Below are positions 21,401 to 33,400 of a stretch of 64,000 bases of DNA, piece after piece. Origin of the DNA: Paroedura picta. Lineage: Eukaryota; Chordata; Lepidosauria; Squamata; Gekkonidae. Position numbers and translations under genes: made by a program. The stretch is taken from contig NC_135380.1 in the NCBI RefSeq assembly GCF_049243985.1, positions 21,066,501 to 21,130,500 on the forward strand, in the 5' to 3' direction. Position 1 is the stretch's first letter. Every line of letters begins with the position of its first letter. The notes under the pieces were generated by a model. The model ran no database searches. It had not been told where the DNA came from and saw only the letters and a list, made by a program, of their open reading frames with translations.

Positions 21401-24400
21401 AGTCTCTTATTTTTATTATTTTTACAGAGTGGTGAGCCTAGGCATATGCCATAGGAGGTGGTCTCCAAAAAGTCAAAATAATTTACATATTGGTTGGAGC
21501 CATAATCTACAGTAAGTCACCACTCATGTTTGAATGATTCACATATTAGACTCCTCTTTTTAATCATGCTCATTCTGATATTTTTCATTATTTTCCAGGA
21601 TCCCACTCAGCTACACTTTATACTTAGTTCAGACTTTGTATATAGAGTGCATTGTTATAATTCTGACCACTGAAGAAGACCCAGTAGGGTAGAAACGTGT
21701 TTGGTCTTATGTGCAATTAGTTCTGTATAGTTTTTATGTAGGTTTTATTCTGTTTTTAAATTGTGCACCATATTAAATAATTACTGTTTTTATAATATTT
21801 TATTGTACAGCTCAACTTCTGAGTTCCTACTTTGGACTACTTGCCTTTCACTGCTGGTATGTCCACTTCCATCATCTCCTCCTTGGTGCTGGAGCTCAAA
21901 GGCTTCACATCCTCTTGATCATCACCGTCCTCCTTGAAAAGCCAGCCAGAATGGGCCAGGGGAAGCTGAACAGGCTTGTTCCGGATGTCATTTTTTAAGC
22001 CTGGGTCATCAAGGAACTAAAAGCAGGGGTAAGAGAGTTTTGAACAAAGGAGAGCTATTCCTGTTGCTTTTATTTTTAATATCATAACAAACTTATACAA
22101 CAAGCTGGAGAACCACAAGTACTTGCTTGGTGCATCTAATTTAGCCTTCCCGACTATTTCCTCTTTTCATTTCCTAGGCAGTTTCCATAGCCTCTCCCAT
22201 TTTTCCTCCTTCCTTCTCTCTTTCCCACTGATGAGCCAACTTGGCTTTATCTGACATCCTTGTCTTCAGCTTCCCCTCCTTCCATTGCTTGGGCTGCTTC
22301 TGCCTAGGAAATCTATGGCTCTGCTGCACAGTGGGGAACCCACAATGCCCTGTGTGGGGGAGGGGCACGGAACACACCCCTCACTTTACTCTATATTCCC
22401 ATCCCCACACTATTTCTTCTTTCCCTCCTTCTAGCAACCCCCATGTTCTCACCTTTTCCAGTTTCCTTCTCTCCTTTCCACCCACTTACCACCTAGTTTT
22501 TATCTGCTCCCTATCTTTGGCTATACTTCATTAGTACCTTGCCTTTCTTCACAATGGGGACCCAAAACAGCTCATATCATTCTCCTCTCCTCCATCTTAT
22601 CCTCACGATGGCCATTTGAGGTGGGTTAGGCAGAGAACAAGTGACTGGCCCAAAGCCATCATTATACCACGCTGGCATTTATGGGATGACTGAACAGTAA
22701 CATACAACCAGGCCTGGATGAGTCATGCAAGTTGGATGGTAGAAAGTTGCCTGATGCTTGTGGTTGGGCCTGACCCTGAAGAATCCTCCCTCAAAACAGC
22801 CCTGGAAAGTCCACTTTTCCTTCCCTTTTACTGACAAAAACCAAGGCTTGAAGGCTGGCATTACTGTTGTCGTTGCCTAGCAAGGGCCGCTGAGGGCATT
22901 TGCTTCTTAAAGCTAGAAGTACCACTTCTATAAATTGGGACAGTTTAACCTCCGATGTATATATATTTTTAGATTTAATTTTTTTTCTGCAAACCTTGGA
23001 CTTTTTCAGTTTTATATAAGGAACTGTTTTGTCTGTTCATGACTCCAGTCTCTGGATTTATGGGTCCACAGAATTAGCCATGTTCAGAATTAAATATGTA
23101 GATGATATGGGCAATGTTAAAAACAGGGAATTTGGTGCAGAACGTTAAGAAGTTCACATGGTCTCAGATTGCATGAAATTCATCAACAGCTAGCAGCTTT
23201 TACTGTTCTGAAGCAGCATTTTTAGGGCAGAGAAATTCCTCTAAAAGTGTAAGAGAGACATGTGCTGTCCAGTAACTCCAGTACATTAAAGAGTTGTTGC
23301 ACTAATACACAATGTTAATATGGAGTTGGGCCCAGCCAGCTTTCCCATTCAATCTCACCCCTCCTCCAGCCAACACAGGTTTTTTGCAAGCAAATCCCAA
23401 GGCACAGCCTTGTTGGGTAGTCAAGCAGAAAAGCTAATTAAGATCCAACCCATGGACACTTTGGATGTCACATTCCCAGTCCTCCAAGCCACATTCTGAA
23501 GAGTGATGTGCTCCCTCCGATTTCCTCCCCCTCTATCCTTGAGCAAACAACAGATTCTGAAATCTTCTGTATGCTGGGAAAAAGGAACTGGATAGGGGAG
23601 GGGGAAATTAACGATTCCAACAGTGTAGCCAAGGAGATTGTGACTCACTGGCTGAGCGTCTGCTTTGTGTGCACAGGGTCTCGGGTTCAACACCTGGAAT
23701 CCCCAATGGAAAGGAGCAGGTAATAGGTGATATGAAAGAGACCCTGGAGAGTTGTTGCTTGCCAGAGGAGACAACACTTCCTTGGATGAACTCAAGATAA
23801 GGTATCTTCATGTGCAGGCCTCAAAAACGGGAAAGACAACCCTGTCTCCCATGGGAAGAGAGAAAGACGGGAGGGTTTGGATGCCAAGGCTATCAGTGTC
23901 GCCTTTGTCTCTCTGTGTGTCTACTCCGTATTAAACAAGAAGAGTAGCTCCAAACACTGTCAGTCTCAAACTCACATCATCCTTCTCCAGCATGCGGAGG
24001 ATCTCCTTTGTCTCCTCGTCTGTCTCCCTCTTCTCCTTCTTTATGTTGATGATGTGAGATGGGCCAAAATCAGACATGTCCACAGTCTTATCCCAGGTAC
24101 CTGTGAGGAAATGGAGAATCGCACAGCAAGAGGTACTTCTACTTCTATAACGTCCTTCGTACTCCGCAGCCAAGAGCGGTTTGCACAATGGAGTCACCAG
24201 CTACTCAAATTAAGTCAGCCTTGTGTACTTACAGTAAGTTGGGCATGCAGAGAAAGAGGGGGCAAGCATGGAGGATTAAAACAAAGGGACAGGACGATGC
24301 CCCAAGTAAAAAAGGTGTCTAGTTGCCCTTTAAAGCCTAGCAAAATCTACTCCAGCATCAGCTATCATGAGTCAGAGCTCCCATCAGACGTCAAGCACAA

Positions 24401-27400
24401 GATAAATTTAGTTCTTGCATTTCCTTGCAAAGTGCTCCACTATTTCAGGAAATAATGATTAGCTTTTCTCCAAAAAATTTCCCCCCTATTTTGTCAATGG
24501 CGCTAAATGCTCAGTCCTTTGGTGATATCTTGTGCTGTAAAAGAATTTGATGTCTGAGGATCAGTATTTTGTTCAATGGGCTATTTTAATTCGGTGAACT
24601 GATGTAATAATGCTGAGGATCTTTCTGGCCTATGCAAGATTTTATTAAACAGTTCTCACTGTTATTTATAAAGCATCTATAATCTCTAGGCACTGCAGAC
24701 AATAACATGCTCTTCCCACATATGATGTAAAGCAGAATCTGTCTAATATGATTATATAAACATGTTTAACATGCTTGTTATGACTTACAGCTGAATAAAT
24801 GTTTGATTGGCATGTGGTTTGACTTCCTGAAGTGCAAAGACATCACAGCATTACCTGACCTTACATAATGTCAAACTGTTTGCTAAATAGTTATCTAATT
24901 AGCTGTACGTGATCTCATTTACGGGAGCCACAGCTGCAGACTCAGGGAAGCCAAACCTGGCACATCCTGGATCAGCAACATTCCCTTCCCCAAAATGGAG
25001 AAACTAAAAGGGTATACTTGGTTTCTCCTTGCTGTTGCTGAGCAGGCTTTAGAGAACAATACAGTGCCATAAAGCAGCTGTGGTGCGTGGACAGGGCAAA
25101 AGTTGAAGGCATGTTGGCAGGGGCATACTGTAGCCAGCTGCATAAGAAGAGGAGGCTTGATTCATAAAGGCACTTTCTTCCAGTTCTGGAAAGTATGCCA
25201 TTCGTTTTCCCATCTCATACACTGAGAGGCAATAACTCCATTGGTTACCAATTATTTCCAAGGTTAAATTCAAGATATTGAGTTTCACCTCCGGTCCCTT
25301 CACAGCCTAGGACCTCTCTCTCCAATCGGACCACGATACGTCTACTGATACGTTACACTCCATCCACTGCAATCATCGAATTGGTTTATTTGTCACAGTG
25401 TTTGGAGCTACTCTATACCACCCTCCCTTGCAGCTCAGGGTGGTTTACAATAAATAAAGTCTGCTGAAGTTCCGACCCTGCAACTGTGCAAGATCAGCAG
25501 TTGCCTGAACCCGAGCACTGTCTAGTGCAGCTCCCAGTTAGAGGAATGACCTGCCAAAGGAGACCGGGGAGGCTCCCACACTTCTATGCTGCTGAAGAAA
25601 GTGTAAACCAGAGTTGTTCAGAAGGCAATTTTTATAAAGGGAACAGGGCTGTAGTAAAACAACATTTACAAGAGGATGTTTTGACAAAGGGCTGAGGGCT
25701 GCAATTCATAGCACTCTTCATTGTAAGTGTTTCTTGTTTTTACTGCATAGTTTCTCCCTTCTGTAATCCAGTGTTGCATTTCTTATGTCATCCCTTACGC
25801 TGTTTTCATTGCATCACTTTCTGCGCATTCCAACTTCATTACAGAATTTATTATACTTCTTATTACACTGCTAAATTTTGCAATCTGCCTTGAACCTCAT
25901 CTAGAAAAGATGACTACAAATAAATGAAAACGTAAACTTCACCAACGCCACCCCAGTGAGTCAACAGATGAGCAAATAACTGGTCAGGATGGCTCTCAAA
26001 ATCCAGGCCACAAAGTGACATGTCCATTCAACTCTTCCACCTACCTCTCTTCTTCATCATTTCAGCAGGCCCTTGTTCAAAGATGGAGTGAGACTGGATG
26101 ACCTCTGGCCTCCCTCGTCCTCGTCCGTGACCATCTCTCTGCCGGTCTCGATCACGTTCCTTCTTCTCTTTCTTGATGGAAACATCCTCTTTTGGCCTAA
26201 GAAAAAGCAGACCAAATCAAGCTACAGCAAAGTGCAAAATTATTCTTGCTACTTAAGATGTGTCTTGATAAGATTCAAAAAAATTCCCAAATTGTCCTTC
26301 TGCAGCTTGACATGCACTAATTCATGAATAATAGCAAATTCATACATGCAGAAATTGCATGCCACACACCCCTTCCTGCATGCCATACACCCTTCATAGT
26401 ACAGGGGAAGGAGGATACATTTGACTGTTGCCTAATAAAACAGAGTTCCCTGCACATAGTAAGCTAGCACAGCAATAAGAAAAGGGAGGTAAAATCATCT
26501 CCATATGGGCCAGGAGTATTAGTAGACCCCATCCCACCTGAGCACATGGCTTCTAGGTCCTGTTGTTCTAGCCCTGAATAATTCCTGAATATTAAGTCTT
26601 GCCTCTTTATCATAACTTCATCAGGCACATCATTCACCCAGTCAGACTCAACAGAAATAGAATAAAGATACTTACTCCTCTTTGATCTTCCTGCTAATTA
26701 TATTGGGGGCAAAGGTTTTCTATAGAAAATTTAAAGAAAAAAACAAAGAAAGTCATCGGTTCCACTGAATTTAAGGCTGTACCTTTCTTTGAAATGTACA
26801 GAATGTAGTATGTAGCCTCTGATAAATCTGGAATTTTCAATTATTTGGGGGGAAACACAGTATTCCAGGCTTCATTTCAGAGGGGGGAGGAAGCATCTGT
26901 TGAAGAGCTTTAGCTCTTCTGTGCTTGGTGGGTCTGCCAGACCCTTCCTGACCTTTACTTCTAGTCATCGCTTCTATCTCATCTCTCTAGTGTCCACTGC
27001 CGACAGACATATAGCTCTCCAAATGAAAAGCCAACATTTGCCATCGCTTAAGTGATCTTCAGAAAGCATAGGTGCCACCTGCATGTGATTTTCATTTCCT
27101 TGGCCACTAAATGCAGTTACTGCACACAATCCTCAAAAACAGCTTTGCAATGTAGACAGCTACAGGTATTCATATTCCATCCACACACAGAAGTCGTAAG
27201 TCCAGCTTTCTGAGAATCAATACTTGCTTACTTTTTAAGAAAAAGCAAAGTCCTATCCATTATCACTGCTCAAGGATTAGGAGACGCTTGGTGAAATCTC
27301 TCAAGCAAACCGTATTCTGTGGACATTGTACCAAGCCTTGCACGACATATAGTGCAGTCCTAAACAAAGTTGCACACTTTTGACTCCATTGAAGTCAGTA

Positions 27401-30400
27401 AGCTTAGAAGAATGTAACTCCGTTTATGACTGTACTGAAAGGTAGCTTGTGGGTGACCTAGGTTTAGTCACTGTCTTTCAGACTAGCCTACTTTCCAGGA
27501 CTGTTGCGAGCACAGAATGAGGGAGAAGTATATATACTGCTCAAAGGAAGGGTGGGATTAAAATGACCCAAATACACAGAGGACAATTCAGTAGAATTCC
27601 CTGCAGGTAAAGGACCAGAGATGTGAAAGCTGATGTGAAGAACCAGAAAATGTGTTCCTCCCACTAGTTGTTTTTCCATTTTTCTTCCCAAAGGAATAAT
27701 TAGAAGCACTTTAAAAACCTGTTAGAAATGAACTTTTTTCTCTTTTGGAATAAGTTAAATGCTTCAAGGTTTTATTAAAGAAAAATGCATATTATGAAGA
27801 TATTTTTGTAAAACAACCTACAGCACTAGATAATTATAATTCTTATATGTTCTATAGATATAGCCTTGAAAACATGTTGTCTATACCGGGGGTCATCAAC
27901 CCCCGGTCCACAGCCGAAGCAGCTGATTAGCTTGCGGCCCGGCAAGCTTCTCGCTGCGGGGGGGGGGGGGGGGAGAGGGAAGCGCGACCATCAGCATGCT
28001 GGTGGTACAAGCACGCATGCGCGGACCCACCACGCATGTGCATCTGCGCATGCCAGGAGCGCAAACACACATGCGCTGCAGTTGCATGCGCAAACTGCCA
28101 CGCATCCGTGTTTGCGCCACCACCATGCGCAAATGTGCATGTGTGGCGGGTCCACGTATGCGCATTTGCGTGGGCCCCGGGTCACCCTCTTCCCCCCACC
28201 CCTTGGCAACAGGCCACAACCGTAAAAAGGTTGCGGACCACTGGTCTATACCCATTGTTAAGCTGCGACAAATCTGTCCACAAAAGAGAAGCTAGTCTTG
28301 AACAGATTCAAATGAGTAGCCGTGTTGGTCTGAAGTAGCACAACAAAATGAGAGTCAAGTAGCACCTTTAAGACCCACAAATTGTTATTCAAGGCATGAG
28401 CTTTTGAGTGCAAACACTCTTCCTCAGACTATGAACTACTTTTGAACAGAGTTACACTTTTCTCAGCCAACAGACTTCAATGAACTTACAAGGGTATACT
28501 GCTAGTTAGGACTGTTGTGTAAGGAATTTATACTTCAAAGTTCCCAATTCCAATTCCAACTACCAAATAGTACAACGTTATATGCTATCGCTTACACATT
28601 CCATGTTGTTAAAATAGTAAAATACTAATACTGTAAAGCAGTGGTCCCCAACCTTTTTATCACCGGGGACCGGTCAACGTTTGACAATTTTACTGAGGCC
28701 CGGTGGGGTAGTCTTTTGCCGAGGGATGTCGCTGCTGCCACCTGCCCCTGATCCACTTGCTTTCCCACCAGCGCCCCTGACTTCCCACCATCCACTGGGG
28801 GGCGCTGCCAGCAGCAGCTATACAGTGCCACGCCGAAGGGGAGCCCCAGTCATGGTGGCCACTGGAGAGCACCAAAGGTGACCTGGTGAGGCAGCAGTCA
28901 GGGAGGAGGATGAGGAGGAGCTGAGGCCCGGTACTGACTGATCCACGGACCGGTACCAGTCCCCGGACCAGGGGTTGGGGACCACTGCTGTAAAGTACTG
29001 CATGTTATTTCCATTCTTCTTATCAAACACCCTTTGCAAATTAAGCAAATTTGTTTAAGTTACAAATTGTAGACAGATCACAGGATTTATTTGGACACAG
29101 AATTTGGGTTCCTTTAATAAAGTAGTATATATAGGCACCTTTGTGGTACACTACAGCAAAGACCGATACCTCTTACTATATGAACTGTAAGATGACCAGC
29201 TTCCTGCTATATTTCTATGCAAGCAAGGCATGTCTTCTGTATTTATATGATGATATTATGTTTGTATTCATATATATGTATTTATTTATGTATTCATATT
29301 GTACTATAATCATATCATGTATTCCTGTGTAGAGGTGTAGGGAAAAATATTTCAGATTTCTGGATATTATGTGCCCAGCATTCTTCCAACCATGTTTGGT
29401 ATCCAGCCTTTTCTTTATCACAGCTCAAACGATATTACTAATAGCTTTGCTGTTTGCAGGCTAATTTACACAAGAGGATCAAAATGTCTGATTAATTCCT
29501 GAACATTCGACAGTACAGGATTGGAAAAACGTGTTCTGAACAGGAATGACAAAGGCTGAGGAAGCTTCATCTGAAACCAGTCTGGCTGCATTTCAGAGCT
29601 CTACATACAGCTTAAAAGCCACTAAGTACTTCACACTTATTACCACTGAAATGACTAAAGAGCGCTGCAATCTTTCCAGATGCCATTATTTGACACCTAT
29701 TTCATTGTTTTCAGACTGAAAGAAAGGAAGTGGGGACGCTACAATAAAAAAAATTACATGGTGGAAACGAATCCTAAAAACATCTTGGTATGCAAAAAAA
29801 AAATCAGTTAAATCTCGTATGAAAGCTGTTTGTAAACCAGGGAGGGGTGCAGTTCTTGCATGACTACATTAAAGTAATCTCTATGGCAATTAGCATAAAG
29901 GATTTGGTGGGTTTTTCGGAGGAGGGAACATAGCTCAGCAGTAGAGGATCTGCTTTGGATGCAAAAAGTCTCAAAGGATTAGGTTCTGCGCTAAAAGGAA
30001 TAGCAGGATATGAAAGATTTCAACATGATACCCTGGAAAGCCTCTGCCTGTCAAGAGACGTTGATGAACTAATAGTCTGTCTGTGCAGCAGGCAACATCA
30101 TGATGGTGGTGGTGGAAAGTGCCTTCATGCTGCAATTCACTTGTGGTGGCAGGCATGGCCAAACTCTGTCTTTTCAGATGTCCATGGACTGTCAACATCT
30201 CGAAAGCCACTGACTGGCCACCCCCTGCTGTAAGGTTTTCAAGGCAAGAGATGTTCAGAGGTGGTTAGCCATTGCCTGCCTCTGTCCAACGATCGTGGAC
30301 TTCCATGGTGCTTTCCCAACTACTAACCAGGGCAGACACTGCTTAGCTTCTGAGGGTCATCCAGGTAATGTGGCAGCTTAGTGGGCTCCTCCCAAACAGA

Positions 30401-33400
30401 TTAATGTAACCATTCAAAAGCCGTACGAACTTTCTACGACTGCTATGTTTGAAAAGCATGATCAGATGATGTTTATCTGGAAGCAAATTTAAGCACTACT
30501 ATTGTCCATATACTCATTACTAGATCAGAAAGAACTAAAGACTTTCAAGACAGCACCAGTACACTTCCAGAACCAAGGAGTATTTTCCTTAAAACTTTGG
30601 GGTCTTCCAAATTTCTACGTATAAGGCATAATTTCCACATCATTTTGTAAAGGATTCGCTGGCTCGACACGATCAAAGCCAATACAGGGATGACCATGAA
30701 CCAACGTCATTGACAGAAATGTATGGCGAAAACTTTAGAATCACCGAGGGTCAGACACGACTGAACGGATAACATCATAATCATCAGAGGAGATTAGAAC
30801 ATCATGGAGAAACGAAAAGGGTTTCTCGGTGCCGGGCCGCGGCTCCCTCTTCCGGCCCCCCCCTGCAGTGAGAAGCTCGCCAGGCCGTGAGCAAATCATC
30901 TGTTTCAGCGGCCGATTAGCTTGTGGCCCGGCAAGCTTCTTGCTTTGGGAGGGGGGGGGGAGAGAAGCTTGCCAGGCCGCAAGCTAATCAGCCGTTTCGG
31001 CAACCGATTTCCTTGTGGCCTGGAGGGGCGGGGAGAGGGAGCTGAGGCCGGACGCAAACACGCATGCGTGGCATGTTTGCGCATTTGCGCTGTCCCCCAC
31101 AACGGCATTCTTCCATTCCCATCCCTCCTTCCCTTCCTGACAACCTACATAGCCTCACTTCTTCCCTGCATCCTTTCCTTCCTGCACAAGAGTCTCCCCA
31201 ATTTACACTCGAACCTACTCTGTAGAGTCTTTTATCCGTACCTTGCAACCAAGTTTGGAATTAGAGTTATAATGATACTAATGGCTAAGACAAGAAATCA
31301 AGCTTTCACATTATCTGCTATCTAAAGGATCAGAGGAAGTGTTTAAAAGGTACTGAATAATCCACACATCAGCTGTCACTTCTTCCCAGCTTCCAGCAAT
31401 CAGAAAGATGAGATAAATGAGCAGAAGCTTACATATCATTTAGAGATAATTAAACCTTAGTGCTGAAGTAGATAGATAAAGCATTACTCCCACTTTATAG
31501 TTGAGGAAACAAAACATCAGCAACCACGCTTGCCCAAGGCCACAAGGAAACCTGAGCCATGAACTGAAATCACACATTCCAACTGTCAATTCTGATCACT
31601 CATCAACATGAAAACTTCCAGATCAGACAACAGAACTATTTACCTCTTTTTATAACTGCAACCTAATTAGAGGGGGAGGGGTGGAATCTTTATCCTTAAA
31701 AGAAAGGGCTTTATTCAGATGTTACAATAAGCCCTGATTTGTTTATAACAGAACTCTTTTTGCACTAACTCTAATTAGTCACTAGAAATACCAGACATGC
31801 ATAACAGACCAGTTTGTTTGCAATCTAAATCCAATCTACTGCTTACCTCCTTTTCCACCTCCAAGTATCTTTGGAAGCTATTCCAAGATCTGACAAAGCC
31901 ACTGATAAAGCATCACTTCCTACCTACCTATCCCACCCTTCCTCCAAGGAGCTCAGGGTGCATGCAAAGCTCTCCTCTTTCTATCCCCACAACAACTACG
32001 CAAAGTAGGTGAGGCCGAGAGAGAAATTCACCCAGTGAATTCCATGTTAGTGGAGACTTGAAATTCTGTCTGACATGCTCCCCATCATACCACAGTTTTA
32101 GTTATTATTTACTGCATTTATTGTCTGCAGCTCTTTCTTCTCAAGACAGGTTTCAAAGTTGAAGAGCAATGAGAAGCAAAAACCAAAAATTAAAACTTTA
32201 TAACAACCATATAACAGGAAGAGAAAAGACAGGAAATCTTAGGCAGCCCAAGACTCCTAAGAGAACCACAGGTCATTCTCAGCTGAGCCACCTGTTCCCT
32301 TTTTGCCCAACCACTTCAGTGCACTGCATTACTACTTTTAAAATCTGCTTCAGATCTGTTTATTTCATTTTTATTTGTTCAATTTTTATATTGCCCCTCA
32401 CTTGGCATCTTTGGGCAGTGTACATGGAATATAGAGCTTGAAAAATACCCTGTAAACAATTTAAAGAAGGTATGATATAAGAGCCTCTTGTGGCGCAGAG
32501 TGGTAAGGCAGCAGACATGCAGTCTGAAAGCTCTGCCCATGAGGCAGCCAGCCCAAGGTTGAGTCAGCCTTCCATCCTTCCGAGGTCGGTAAAATGAGTA
32601 CCCAGCTTGCTGGGGGGTAAACGGTAATGACTGGGGAAGGCACTGGCAAACCACCCCGTATTGAGTCTGCCATGAAAACACCAGAGGGCGTCACCCCAAG
32701 GGTCAGACATGACCCAGTGCTTGCACAGGGGATGCCTTTACCTTTTTATAACTGATATAACAAATAGCAGATCATTGAGAACAGTCTAACAGATGGGCAC
32801 ATTTGGTCATTAGTGTTCATTTATTTATTTTATTATGTATCACATTTATATACCGTCCTCCCCTAAGGCTCAGGGTGGTTAACATGGAACATAGAAGAAC
32901 AATACAGAGAAAACTGATGACCACAGATAACGACAGAACAATAATAAACAGGCCCAGTGAAACTGTTTGAGCTCTGGAAGGGCCTTAATCTCTTTGGGGA
33001 GCTCATTTCACCAGGCTGGGGCCACGGAGGAGAAGGTTCTGGTTGAGGCCAGATGAATTTCTTTGGGGCCAGGGATTACCAGGTTGTTGGAATATATAGA
33101 GCAAGTTGCTATTTGGGGGTATAGACAAACAGACGGTCCTTGAGGTACACAAGACTCTGCCTGCTATGCCCTTGAAGGCGAGCACCAGCACTTTAAATCT
33201 GATCCAGTATTCAATTGGTAGCCAGTGCAGCTGCTGAAGGATTGGTATAAATTTAACAACACAGATAATCACCTTCGCATCACAGTCTCTAACTTTGTTT
33301 TCTTTCCAAAATAAAATAAAAATTTGGAAAGAAACATGTGATTATGGGGCTGCATCAGTCAATCTGGGGATACAAAGGGTTTCTGAAAAGAGTAGGAACA

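Noticed and set aside
23877-24455. 192-aa plus-strand ORF
   Set aside because: Overlaps POLR3D exon 4 in antisense; the minus strand carries the conserved protein.
27866-28338. Cluster of Cys/His/Ala-rich ORFs on both strands
   Set aside because: Translations of the GCATGCGC-rich MITE core, not a zinc-binding protein.
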